DNA of 64,000 nt, taken from NCBI GenBank assembly GCA_016124575.1, contig WGNM01000007.1, forward strand, positions 113,577 to 177,576. The letters are read 5' to 3'. The stretch is from Cryomorphaceae bacterium (lineage in GTDB: Bacteria > Bacteroidota > Bacteroidia > Flavobacteriales_D > Sanyastnellaceae). The first letter of the stretch is position 1; each line of letters begins with the position of its first letter. A model generated the notes under the pieces. It worked only from the letters and a program-made list of their open reading frames with translations. It ran no database searches and was not told the origin of the DNA. Positions 52,831 through 61,528 of this stretch are shown piece after piece. Made by a program: the position numbers and the translations under genes.

Positions 52831-53425
52831 GGCTTCGACACCGCCAGTGGTTCTGTTTCACCACAGATAACACAGATTAACACAGATTAAACAGAATTAG
52901 GCTTCGACACCGCCAGTGGTTCTGTTTCACCACAGATAACACAGATTAACACAGATTAAACAGAATGAGGCTTCGACACCGCCAGTGGTTCTGTTTCACC
53001 ACAGATAACACAGATTAACACCGATTAAACAGAATTAGGCTTTGACACCGCAATAAACTCTGAAGGAGTGATAAAATAATCTACGAAGACAATGCCATCC
53101 CGTTTGGAAGCCATCTGTGCTAATCTGTGTAATCTGTGGTTGTTGTTTTGGTTTGGTTTGGATTTACCACAGATAACACAGATTAAACAGAATTAGGCTT
53201 TGACACCACAATAAACCCTGAAGGGGTGATAAAATAATCTACGAAGACAATGCCATCCCGTTTGGAAGCCATCTGTGAGAATCTGTGTAATCTGTGGTTG
53301 TTGGTTTGGATTTACCACAGATGACACAGATTAGCACAGTTTAAACAGAATGAGGCTTCGACACCGCCAGTGGTTTTGTTTCACCACAGATAACACAGAT
53401 TAACACAGATTAAACAGATCAATGC
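52831..53425. repeat. Minisatellite: 69-bp units and 157/158-bp units
   Basis: Three 69-bp units (starting 52831, 52900, 52969) are followed by two longer units (53038-53195 and 53196-53352) and a final partial unit to about 53425. All contain ACCACAGATAACACAGATTA-type segments; the long units also carry the reverse complement (AATCTGTGTAATCTGTGGT), so inverted hairpins are possible. A degenerate unit also precedes it from about 52771. The gap 52647-53514 has no supported gene. Confidence 0.8.
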
Positions 53426-53514
53426 TTCAGTACAGCAGAAATCGCAAAAGGTGATTGTTCAAACGCTTATACCCGCTTTTGGTCACCACGCCTGCTTCAA
53501 ATCTAACCCACGTG

Positions 53515-54414
53515 CTACTCTTTCCACTCAATTCTATTCCGCTTGTCTTTGTTGCGTTCTTCACGCAAACCCTGTTCTGTTTGACTGATAGCTCTCGCAC
53601 CCATAGATGTAACCCCGCTGAACAACCCTTGAGCGAAAATGCCAGCACTGAATGTAAACTGCTGACCAATCTCGCTTGGTAATAATGCGATGTCTTTGGT
53701 TTCATCAATTGAATTGAATTTTGACCTGCTATCGGGGAAATACCCGCCATTCATGACACGGTGGACGTGGTTGAACTTGACAAACACCCCCACTTGCTTC
53801 AGACCGAAATGGATGGTCAAATCGTGGGTGTATGCCATACCGGTGAAGGTTTTAGCTCCCATAATCCAGTCGTGGAGGTAGGAGTAGCGTACGTTAAACA
53901 TGCCTATGGCAAGTATGGCATGTCCGCCAAACCCGCGCTGATTGCCCCACATATAGACATCTCTGCGATTCGGCCAGTTGTTATATTTCACACCAAAGGT
54001 GGTGTACTGATACTGTCCGCCTGCATACAAAGCGAAGTATTTACCGATGTTGGTACCAAAGGCCAATTGCACTGGAAATAGCTCTCCGCGCTCCAACCTA
54101 TATGTATCGTTCTTATACCACCGCTCTTTGTCTTTGAACTGAAACAAGGTCGTGCCTATGTCCATTAAAAAACTACCATTCAAGGCGAAAAAGACGTGTT
54201 TACCATAAATCTCAGTGCTCAGTTCCCAACTGCCACCTTTAATTTTGGACAATGGTTTGGCTGCCCAAGTGGTAACATCGTTATTCTCGGCATTCTCAAA
54301 CGTGATGACATTGTGGCGATAACCCAACTTACTCAAGTCGACTTTGTACCAATCTGCTATCTGCGCCCCAGCTGCCAATGGCAGCATCATGAGCAAAACG
54401 ATTCCCTTTTTCAT
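53515..54414 (-). CDS. Hypothetical outer-membrane beta-barrel protein
   Basis: A 299-residue protein with a signal peptide (MKKGIVLLMMLPLAAGAQ) and alternating aromatic strands (LYAGGQYQYTTFGVKYNNWP, FNVRYSYLHDWIMG) that suggest a small outer-membrane barrel or outer-membrane lipid-exposed protein. The end is charged (EERNKDKRNRIEWKE) and unusual for a barrel. It starts at the base of the upstream lipoprotein's stop (1-bp overlap), so both are one operon. No known family is recognised. Confidence 0.55.
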   Translation of the reverse strand: MKKGIVLLMMLPLAAGAQIADWYKVDLSKLGYRHNVITFENAENNDVTTWAAKPLSKIKGGSWELSTEIYGKHVFFALNGSFLMDIGTTLFQFKDKERWYKNDTYRLERGELFPVQLAFGTNIGKYFALYAGGQYQYTTFGVKYNNWPNRRDVYMWGNQRGFGGHAILAIGMFNVRYSYLHDWIMGAKTFTGMAYTHDLTIHFGLKQVGVFVKFNHVHRVMNGGYFPDSRSKFNSIDETKDIALLPSEIGQQFTFSAGIFAQGLFSGVTSMGARAISQTEQGLREERNKDKRNRIEWKE

Positions 54415-54851
54415 TAGCTGACTTTCCTAAAACTGATATTTCTACTTGCTACCACACCTTCTTCGTTCATCAACTCCATTCTCATGAGGACATACGGGCC
54501 GAGCACACCGGCAGGTTCGCCGGGCAGCAGGTCGTCGACAACAAATTTAAAGCGCACGATACCACTCAAATCGCCTTCAGCAGGACCTTCGAGTAGGTAC
54601 TCCGATTGATCGGCTTCTCTATCTGTTCCACAAGTGAAAATCTCCAAGGGCACCGTTGATTCGAAATAATATTCGATTACGATTTCCTGGCCAGTGACGA
54701 CCTCAGTCGGATACGGCCCTCCATCTGCGACAGCGATACCATTGAAACTCTTCACTTCAAGCAACAATGCGCTTCTCTCCTCCATTTTCTTGCACGATAT
54801 CGCCAGAAAAAGGATGGCCAATACATAGCCAACTTTCCATATTCTCTCCAT
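54414..54851 (-). CDS. Hypothetical lipoprotein
   Basis: A 145-residue protein with a signal peptide and lipobox LAISC (Cys about residue 20). The mature part is beta-rich with TCGTDREADQ and LPGEPAGVLGPYV segments. No domain is recognised. It is the first gene of a pair with the barrel-like protein. A perfect -7 box (TAGCTTTG, 54856-54863 on the minus strand) ends 4 nt before the ATG. Confidence 0.65.
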   Translation of the reverse strand: MERIWKVGYVLAILFLAISCKKMEERSALLLEVKSFNGIAVADGGPYPTEVVTGQEIVIEYYFESTVPLEIFTCGTDREADQSEYLLEGPAEGDLSGIVRFKFVVDDLLPGEPAGVLGPYVLMRMELMNEEGVVASRNISFRKVS

Positions 54852-54855
54852 AATG

Positions 54856-54863
54856 CAAAGCTA
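54856..54863 (-). promoter_or_regulatory. -7 box directly before the lipoprotein gene
   Basis: On the minus strand TAGCTTTG is followed by CATT and the ATG at 54851. One of the TAnnTTTG-N4-6-ATG cases. Confidence 0.4.
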
Positions 54864-54961
54864 TATCGGGTAAATCAGTCGCACCATACGACATTTGACG
54901 TATTTGAGAGGAGATTGCAGGGGTGGGCAGACATACTGACTGAGATTTCCTTTTCCTTCCG

Positions 54962-54969
54962 TACTTTTG
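54962..54969 (+). promoter_or_regulatory. -7 box directly before the second UPF0104 gene
   Basis: TACTTTTG ends 5 nt before the ATG at 54975, supporting that start over the longer frame from a TTG at 54915. Confidence 0.4.
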
Positions 54970-54974
54970 GTGCG

Positions 54975-56186
54975 ATGACACGGGAAGAAACCACATACAA
55001 CGCTGATTCATTCAAGGCATCTCTGGGCTGGAGAAAGGTGCTGGTGCCTATTTTGATTGGACTGGTAGCAGCAGGTGGTTTGTTGTGGTGGAACCTGCGA
55101 GGGGTAACCTTTGTGGAGGATCCGACGAGTGAAAAACAGCGGTATGCGTGGGTAGACACCAATCAAAACGGTATTCCCGACACAAAAGACGAATCTGAAT
55201 TTGTCGCCAACGATCAGGGAGCATACTCAAAAGCCACCACCAGTGAGTTAATTGCCGATTATACATGGCCTCCCGGCGCATGGATACCTCTTTTGGGTGC
55301 TGTATTGATGGTTATCTTGCGCGATGCAGGCTACATATATCGCATCCGGATTTTATCAGATAAAACACTGTCGTGGAAGCAGAGTTTCCAAGTAACCTTG
55401 CTCTGGGAGTTCGCCTCTGCCCTTACACCGAGCGTAGTAGGCGGCAGCGGAATCGCTATCTATGTCTTAAACCGCGAGGGCATGAACCTGGGTAAAAGCA
55501 CGGCGACGATCTTCGTGACGGCGATGATGGACGAGATTTTCTACATCATCATGGTGCCGTTGGTGATTCTAGTCATTGGCAGCGAAAACCTCTTTCCACA
55601 AGAAGCGTTGTTTGAAGTGGTGAAGCCGCAGACATTCAAAATACTGTTTTATGCGGGTTACGCTTTCATCGTTTTATTGACATTGCTGATCCTCCTCGGG
55701 ATGTTCTTTTTGCCTGAACAAACAAAAAAATTCTTGGTCGGCCTCTTCTCTTTTCGTCTGCTGCGCAGATGGCGACACCATGTAGAAAAGTTGGGCGACG
55801 AGATTATTATGAGCGCCACTGAGCTTCGTGGGAAAACGGTGGGGTATTGGTCTAAAGCATTTGGCGCTACCATTGTGAGTTGGACCGCTCGGTTTTTTAC
55901 GCTCAATTTCATCTTTCTCGCCTTTGTCGGTGGATTCGACCAACTGGTTGTATACGGCAGACAACTCATCATGTGGGTTATTATGTTGATTAGTGTAACG
56001 CCCGGTTCAAGTGGCGTTGCTGAACTTATGTTGCCTGCTTTTTTCAATGATATGCCGTGGTCTGATCCAGCTATTGCACCTCTTCTATTGGTGCTTGTGG
56101 CAGTGCTGTGGCGCTTGTTCACCTACTTCCCTTACCTTTTTGCTGGCGTTCTTGTTTTACCAAGCTGGATCCGCCGAACGTCGTAA
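54975..56186 (+). CDS. UPF0104 / LPG-synthase-type membrane protein with TSP3-like insert
   Basis: A 403-residue polytopic membrane protein of the same family as the one at 39479-40729 (TPSVVGGSGIAIYVLNREGM, SVTPGSSGVAELMLP). After the first helix an extracytoplasmic insert includes DTNQNGIPDTKDE (about 61-73), a DxNxNGxxDxxDE calcium-loop of the thrombospondin type 3/EF-hand kind. The ATG at 54975 is chosen because a -7 box sits right before it and because the longer frame lacks a better start. Transfer of a lipid-linked group is inferred from the family. Confidence 0.75.
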   Translation: MTREETTYNADSFKASLGWRKVLVPILIGLVAAGGLLWWNLRGVTFVEDPTSEKQRYAWVDTNQNGIPDTKDESEFVANDQGAYSKATTSELIADYTWPPGAWIPLLGAVLMVILRDAGYIYRIRILSDKTLSWKQSFQVTLLWEFASALTPSVVGGSGIAIYVLNREGMNLGKSTATIFVTAMMDEIFYIIMVPLVILVIGSENLFPQEALFEVVKPQTFKILFYAGYAFIVLLTLLILLGMFFLPEQTKKFLVGLFSFRLLRRWRHHVEKLGDEIIMSATELRGKTVGYWSKAFGATIVSWTARFFTLNFIFLAFVGGFDQLVVYGRQLIMWVIMLISVTPGSSGVAELMLPAFFNDMPWSDPAIAPLLLVLVAVLWRLFTYFPYLFAGVLVLPSWIRRTS

Positions 56187-56227
56187 ATAGATTTGGTATC
56201 TTCGTGGCCGTAAAATACCCACGCGAT

Positions 56228-57379
56228 ATGCAAGACAATATGAAATTCGCCACCAAGGCTGTACATGCTGGTGTAGAACCTGATCCAACCACTGGAGCTA
56301 TCATGACTCCGATATACCAAACCTCTACTTATGTCCAACAAGGCATTGGTAACCACAAAGGGTACGAATATTCACGCACTCACAACCCAACCCGTACGGC
56401 CCTTCAAAACAGTCTTGCAGCGCTTGAAAATGGCAAGCATGGCATCACCTTCGGAAGTGGATTGGCGGCCATTGATGCTGTAATAAAACTGCTCTCTCCA
56501 GGTGATGAAGTGATCTCGGTGAACGACCTGTACGGTGGCACCTACCGCATCTTCAAAACCGTTTTTGAGAAATTCGGCATCAAGTTTCACTTTGTCGACA
56601 TGCGAAATGCCGACATCCTTGACCAATACATCAACGCGAATACGAAACTTGTTTGGGTTGAAACGCCTACCAACCCTACGATGCAGATCGTAGACATCGT
56701 TGGCGTTGCCAACAAAATAAAAGGAAAAAGCATACTCTTAGGGGTAGACAACACTTTCGCCTCGCCGTATTTGCAAAATCCACTTGATTTGGGTGCGGAT
56801 ATCGTGATGCACTCAGTGACCAAATATTTGGGTGGCCACTCCGATGTGGTGATGGGAGCGCTAATTTTGAACGACGATGAGCTAGCTCAACGCTTATACA
56901 CGTTGCAGAATAGCTGCGGAGCTGTGCACGGCCCACAGGATGCTTTTCTTGTGTTGCGAGGCATCAAAACCTTGCATTTACGTATGAAAGCGCATTGTGA
57001 AAATGGACGTGTAATGGCTGAATTTCTCGTGAAACACCCAAAAGTGGCACATGTCAACTGGCCTGGACTGCCATCACATCCGAACCACGAAGTAGCGAAA
57101 ACTCAAATGCGCGATTTTGGCGGAATGGTATCATTTACCTTGAAAGAAAACACCATCGCGGCAGCCAACAAAGTAGTTAGCGCCGTGAAGATTTTTAGTC
57201 TGGCTGAATCGCTCGGCGGGGTAGAATCACTAATCGGACATCCAGCAACCATGACGCATGCATCGATTCCGCAAGCGGAAAGAGAAGCCGCAGGAGTGCT
57301 CGATTCACTGATAAGGCTCAGTGTTGGTGTCGAAGATATTAACGACCTTGTCGCCGATATCGAACAAGCATTGTCATGA
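56228..57379 (+). CDS. Cystathionine gamma-synthase/lyase-type PLP enzyme
   Basis: A 383-residue enzyme of the Cys/Met metabolism PLP family, probably cystathionine gamma-synthase or gamma-lyase, or a close homologue. The PLP-binding [15 protein letters not shown] has the Schiff-base Lys near 200, and the N-terminal [20 protein letters not shown] and [12 protein letters not shown] segments are conserved. The open frame extends far upstream into the UPF0104 gene but the ATG at 56228 fits the family start. kmo overlaps its stop by 4 bp (ATGA), so they are coupled. Confidence 0.85.
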   Translation: MQDNMKFATKAVHAGVEPDPTTGAIMTPIYQTSTYVQQGIGNHKGYEYSRTHNPTRTALQNSLAALENGKHGITFGSGLAAIDAVIKLLSPGDEVISVNDLYGGTYRIFKTVFEKFGIKFHFVDMRNADILDQYINANTKLVWVETPTNPTMQIVDIVGVANKIKGKSILLGVDNTFASPYLQNPLDLGADIVMHSVTKYLGGHSDVVMGALILNDDELAQRLYTLQNSCGAVHGPQDAFLVLRGIKTLHLRMKAHCENGRVMAEFLVKHPKVAHVNWPGLPSHPNHEVAKTQMRDFGGMVSFTLKENTIAAANKVVSAVKIFSLAESLGGVESLIGHPATMTHASIPQAEREAAGVLDSLIRLSVGVEDINDLVADIEQALS

Positions 57380-58737
57380 ACCCAAATGAAAAAATAGCCA
57401 TTGCTGGTGGCGGACTAGTAGGCAGTTTACAAGCACTTTTTTTGGCCAAACACGGTTTTTCTGTCGACGTCTATGAGCGCCGACACGACCCCCGCAACAG
57501 CGATTATTCTGGTGGACGCTCCATCAACCTGGCACTGTCTGACCGCGGTTGGAAAGCCCTCGACAAAGCAGGGGTTGCCGACGACGTAAAGAAAGAAGCC
57601 ATCCCCATGTTTGGCCGCATGATTCACGATCAAGCAGGAAACCTAACCTATCAACCTTATGGGAAAGACGGTCAGGCCATTTATTCGGTATCGCGAGGGG
57701 GACTCAATAAAGTGCTCCTCGAGCGCGCAGGTGAAAAAGAAAATGTGAACCTCCTGTTCAACCACAGCATTGGCACCGTTGATCTGGAAGAAAACATCCT
57801 GCATGTTGAAGACATGAATACCGGGGTGCGTAGTCAGAAAAAATACGACCGCATTTTTGGCACTGACGGTGCTTTTTCGGCCATCCGCAAGCGTTTGCAG
57901 CGCACAGATCGGTTTAATTACGAGCAGCGCTACCTCACACACGGATACAAAGAATTGGTGATTCCCGCTAACGCGGATGGATCGCATCGCATTGAAAAAA
58001 ATGCCTTGCACATTTGGCCACGAGGGGAGTTTATGCTCATCGCACTGCCCAATACAGATGGTAGTTTTACGTGTACCTTGTTCTTTCCATTCGATGGACA
58101 AGTTTCATTTAACGCCCTCGATACTTCGGAGAAGGTGACAACCTTTTTCAACGAAGTTTTTCCGGATGCTGTGGCTGTGATGCCAACCCTCATTCAAGAC
58201 TATTACGAAAACCCGACCAGCTCGCTGGTGATGATTTCATGCGAACCGTGGAACTATGGAGACAAAGTTTGTCTGATGGGCGATGCTTCACATGCCATTG
58301 TTCCATTTTACGGACAAGGCATGAACAGTGGGTTTGAAGACTGCACCGTGTTTGAGGAGATCTTCAATGTACACCATGGCGATTGGAATGTCGTTTTCAA
58401 CGCCTTCTCGAAAAAACGCAAGCCCGAAGTTGATGCCATCCGCGAGTTAGCGCTGAGAAATTACATCGAGATGCGCGACAAAACAGGTGATGCCATGTTT
58501 TTGTTGCAGAAGAAAATCGAAGCCCGCTTCAGTGCCAAACACCCTGAGAAGTGGATTCCGCTGTATTCACAAGTTACCTTCACGCACATACCTTACGACG
58601 AAGCTTTGCGCAATGGCGAAGTGCAAGATGCCATTATGAAGCGCGTGATGAACCGCGCCGACATAGCCGACGTGTGGGACAGTGAAGAAATTGAACACGC
58701 CATTCTCGCCGAGCTGACCGCCGAAATGGTCAATTAA
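57376..58737 (+). CDS. kmo: Kynurenine 3-monooxygenase
   Basis: A FAD-dependent hydroxylase, 453 residues, making 3-hydroxykynurenine in tryptophan breakdown or in NAD synthesis by the kynurenine route. The N-terminal FAD motif IAIAGGGLVGSLQALFLAK and SGGRSINLALSDRG match KMO, and GDASHAIVPFYGQGMNSGFE is the second FAD motif. The C-terminal membrane segment typical of the eukaryotic enzyme is absent or weak. It is coupled to the PLP enzyme upstream; other kynurenine genes are not in this window. Confidence 0.9.
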   Translation: MNPNEKIAIAGGGLVGSLQALFLAKHGFSVDVYERRHDPRNSDYSGGRSINLALSDRGWKALDKAGVADDVKKEAIPMFGRMIHDQAGNLTYQPYGKDGQAIYSVSRGGLNKVLLERAGEKENVNLLFNHSIGTVDLEENILHVEDMNTGVRSQKKYDRIFGTDGAFSAIRKRLQRTDRFNYEQRYLTHGYKELVIPANADGSHRIEKNALHIWPRGEFMLIALPNTDGSFTCTLFFPFDGQVSFNALDTSEKVTTFFNEVFPDAVAVMPTLIQDYYENPTSSLVMISCEPWNYGDKVCLMGDASHAIVPFYGQGMNSGFEDCTVFEEIFNVHHGDWNVVFNAFSKKRKPEVDAIRELALRNYIEMRDKTGDAMFLLQKKIEARFSAKHPEKWIPLYSQVTFTHIPYDEALRNGEVQDAIMKRVMNRADIADVWDSEEIEHAILAELTAEMVN

Positions 58738-58774
58738 CGTCGATAGTTTTATAAACTGTTGACGATGAGAAACA

Positions 58775-58801
58775 TTGGTACTGTTCTCCACGTTACATTT
58801 G
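58775..58801 (+). promoter_or_regulatory. Predicted promoter of the 58806 gene
   Basis: TTG at 58775-58777, a 16-nt spacer, then TACATTTG at 58794-58801. The ATG is only 4 nt after the box. Confidence 0.45.
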
Positions 58802-58805
58802 GTAT

Positions 58806-59657
58806 ATGCGTACATATCTGATCATACTCGCCATCTTGTTTTCTGTTGTTGGTCATGCTCAAACCGGCAGGCAGTTGCGACCGCTTTACCAGCTTGGTTC
58901 GAAGTACACCAATAAAGCGTGGCATTTCGCACCGGGTATCACGTACATGATTCCTGCCCACCACGAAGACATGGAAAAACGCGTGTTGAATACCGAAAAT
59001 GGTCCCGACACCCTTTACAACGGCAGTTTCAACGCCAAAGGCAAGATTGGATTGTACTTGGAAGGCGGATGGGCGCATTTCTTTGATAATCCGGTACTTG
59101 CACATTATATCGACTACGGATTTCACTACAAGATGCTGCGCGGAGCGGAAACATTTACTGGTTTGACCAAGGTAGATCAGAGTATGCTTGCAGTGAACAA
59201 CAGCGGGAAATTCAGCCAACATTATCTCGGTGGTTTTTTTCACATCAACCGCATCATGCAGCTAACCGATTGGACGTTTATTCAGGCTTCATTGGGGGCG
59301 AATGTCGAATATGCAGTAATCAATAAAATCGCATTTGATGGCGTTGTTGGCGGTTTAGATCAAAGCTTTGCAGACCGTTTTCAAGGACAATTCAATGCAC
59401 GCATTGGATTTGGTTATAAGGCAGAATCGGGCGTTTTTATTATTCCGTCTATTGAAACGCCAATTTTGAACGTCCAGCCATTTTACGACGGAAAAAGCAC
59501 CCTTCCTTTTTTCTCATCGCGCTACCGACCGATCATCATAAGCATCCGCTTCTTATTTTTGAAAAAGCAGAAGGCAGCCGATTGTGTGGGCAAAGGCACT
59601 GAGCGCCGCGGCGCAGATTTGTGGGGCGATGACTTGAAGAAGAAGAAAAAGCGTTAA
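58806..59657 (+). CDS. Hypothetical outer-membrane protein
   Basis: A 283-residue protein with a signal peptide (ends near VVGHAQ) and barrel-like strands (GLYLEGGWAHFF, IDYGFHYKMLRG, ISIRFLFLKKQ). The tail is strongly basic (DDLKKKKKR), an unusual end for a barrel. No family is recognised. The stop overlaps the convergent mce stop by 4 bp. Confidence 0.55.
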   Translation: MRTYLIILAILFSVVGHAQTGRQLRPLYQLGSKYTNKAWHFAPGITYMIPAHHEDMEKRVLNTENGPDTLYNGSFNAKGKIGLYLEGGWAHFFDNPVLAHYIDYGFHYKMLRGAETFTGLTKVDQSMLAVNNSGKFSQHYLGGFFHINRIMQLTDWTFIQASLGANVEYAVINKIAFDGVVGGLDQSFADRFQGQFNARIGFGYKAESGVFIIPSIETPILNVQPFYDGKSTLPFFSSRYRPIIISIRFLFLKKQKAADCVGKGTERRGADLWGDDLKKKKKR

Positions 59658-60055
59658 GCCTTATCGGCGCAGAGCTCAACCAGTACCTTGTTGGTTCCTG
59701 AAGGATGCATAAATGCGATCATTTTGCCATCTGCACCCTCTTTTGGTTTCTCGTGGATCATGCGGTATCCGAGACTTGTTAGACGCTCAATTTCGGCTTC
59801 CAAATTATCGACCGCGAAAGCAATGTGGTGAATGCCCTCACCTTTCTTCTCAATAAATCCGTGAATGGCACTTGCTTCAGATGTGGCTTGAAGCAATTCG
59901 ATCTTGCTTTCTCCAATCATAAAAAACGAAGTGATGACATGCTCACTCGGAACTTCCTCACGCTTGTATGGCGCTGCTCCCAGTAAATCGGTAAATATCT
60001 GTTCAGATGCTGCTAAATCTTTAACAGCAATCCCCAGATGTTCAATCTTGTTCAT
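59654..60055 (-). CDS. mce: Methylmalonyl-CoA epimerase
   Basis: A 133-residue VOC-fold enzyme that interconverts (R)- and (S)-methylmalonyl-CoA in propionate metabolism. The start MNKIEHLGIAVKDLAASEQ, the metal ligands in HIAFAVDN and the end KVLVELCADKA match the family. Upstream by about 6 bp, on the same strand, ends a secreted protein gene. The methylmalonyl-CoA mutase is not in the window. Confidence 0.92.
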   Translation of the reverse strand: MNKIEHLGIAVKDLAASEQIFTDLLGAAPYKREEVPSEHVITSFFMIGESKIELLQATSEASAIHGFIEKKGEGIHHIAFAVDNLEAEIERLTSLGYRMIHEKPKEGADGKMIAFMHPSGTNKVLVELCADKA

Positions 60056-60061
60056 AGTTGA

Positions 60062-60844
60062 TTATCGCTTGCGAACAACGCGTCCGAACTCATTGTCGAA
60101 GTTCAAATAGTACATTCCTGGCTCCCATGCTTGACAGTCGATGGTTTTCGCAGAGCCCGTTTGAACCAGCACACCAAAAGCGTCATAGACTTCAAAACTT
60201 GTTACTCCGTTGAATTCAACCTTGTCGTACACTTTGTCGTGCAACAACGTCACATCCGGCGCTTGAGCCGCTGCTTCTTTCTCCATGAGATAGTGCACAC
60301 CTTTTCCATCGTCTTGTCTGACACGGAATTTATTCATGCCATCAATTACAGGGACATCCACTGAATATGTATTCGTTTTTGATGCTTGTCCTTTTCCATC
60401 AACCACAGCTACTACAACCCACTTGTTCCATTTGAATTGTTCGATGAAAAATGGCAGGTCGGCTGTTTCACCCTCTGTTTTGAAATTCAATTTTGTTGTT
60501 GAGAGCGACATCTCATTCACCGTACAGGTGGATGCCGGGGCGATTGCATTGGGGTTGATGAGGTGTGGTTCACACTCGTCTTTGGTGCGTATAATGACCT
60601 CTACTTCTTGTCCGACCTTAAACCCAAACTGCGCCAAATCAATAGCGAATGCACTTGAGTTCACCTCATCGGAAGTAACCTTACCATTTACTTTCACCTC
60701 AAAAACACAGAAACCAACACCGTCGGAAGAAAAAGGATTTTTGACGTAGAGATCTTTGCCTTGATAGACACCGGTGTAGACAAAAACACCTGCGTTTGCG
60801 GCCAGTGCCGACAGCAAAAGGGAAAGGGAAAAGATTAATTTCAT
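60062..60844 (-). CDS. Secreted protein with degenerate T9SS-like C-terminus
   Basis: About 260 residues from the ATG at 60844 (the frame reaches further up to 60874): signal peptide ending in ANA, a beta-rich body, and a C-terminal ~75 residues with the type A sorting-domain look (FEVYDAFGVLVQTG and WEPGMYYLNFDNEFGR), but without the usual PNP motif. Secretion by the type IX system is possible but not certain. Function unknown. Confidence 0.62.
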   Translation of the reverse strand: MKLIFSLSLLLSALAANAGVFVYTGVYQGKDLYVKNPFSSDGVGFCVFEVKVNGKVTSDEVNSSAFAIDLAQFGFKVGQEVEVIIRTKDECEPHLINPNAIAPASTCTVNEMSLSTTKLNFKTEGETADLPFFIEQFKWNKWVVVAVVDGKGQASKTNTYSVDVPVIDGMNKFRVRQDDGKGVHYLMEKEAAAQAPDVTLLHDKVYDKVEFNGVTSFEVYDAFGVLVQTGSAKTIDCQAWEPGMYYLNFDNEFGRVVRKR

Positions 60845-60893
60845 GCAACAGTTATTGGGTGGATCAGTTGCCACTAGTTATCAGGCACTTAAA

Positions 60894-61418
60894 TTACTCA
60901 ATTCCGTGTATCGAATCGATAATTTTTGCCATGTTTCTAACAGCGTAGTTGCTCATAACCACATCATCGTCGCTCACCGCAATGAAATGGCGACTTCCAA
61001 CCGTGATTACACGGGCATAGTGGCGATTGTATTCGGTGCCATCAGGCAAGAAAGATGTGTAATAAACACTTTCCGTTCCCTCGTCATAGAATTGATAGTT
61101 GAACAATCCCTGATTCATAAGCTCTTCCTTCCATTCAGAAACCGACATTGGGTCTTCAATCAGAAAAAATCCACAATCTGTTCCGCAGGAAATCAACAGC
61201 CGTCCATCGGCCGTGTTGTAGTCCATCATCAGCGCCCCGCTTTCATCTTCGCTCATCGCGAGAGCAACGGGAAAGCCAAATTCAGAGAGACTGACTTCAT
61301 GTCGTTCGGTTGCGAGATCAGCTACTTGCATCTCGTTTGCAAGTTCAGAGGGACTGCACGCAGTTAGAGCGGCTATCAAACCAATGAATAGAAATTTGTA
61401 TGTTTTTGGGCAGCACAT
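60894..61418 (-). CDS. Hypothetical lipoprotein
   Basis: A 174-residue protein from the ATG at 61418 with a signal peptide and lipobox LTAC. The mature part is acidic with a SCGTDCGFF pair of Cys near 80. No domain is recognised. It lies alone, divergent from the SDR gene, about 110 bp apart. Confidence 0.65.
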   Translation of the reverse strand: MCCPKTYKFLFIGLIAALTACSPSELANEMQVADLATERHEVSLSEFGFPVALAMSEDESGALMMDYNTADGRLLISCGTDCGFFLIEDPMSVSEWKEELMNQGLFNYQFYDEGTESVYYTSFLPDGTEYNRHYARVITVGSRHFIAVSDDDVVMSNYAVRNMAKIIDSIHGIE

Positions 61419-61516
61419 ATACACTGTTTACGACAACCATCTCGACAAGTTGCGCCTTGAAAACAAAAAAATGTAAGGCATTGTCTGATTCAGCGTGCAC
61501 TCTAATTCCAACCCCT

Positions 61517-61524
61517 TATATTTG
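61517..61524 (+). promoter_or_regulatory. -7 box directly before the SDR gene
   Basis: TATATTTG, followed by GCCT and the ATG at 61529. It supports this start over the longer open frame from 61400. Confidence 0.45.
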
Positions 61525-61528
61525 GCCT

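Noticed and set aside
52831..53425. Possible CRISPR array
   Set aside because: Units are long (69 and 157/158 bp), almost identical along their whole length and have no unique spacers; no cas gene is nearby. It is a minisatellite.
61400..61528. N-terminal extension of the SDR
   Set aside because: The extra 43 residues do not belong to the SDR family, and a TATATTTG box lies directly before the ATG at 61529.
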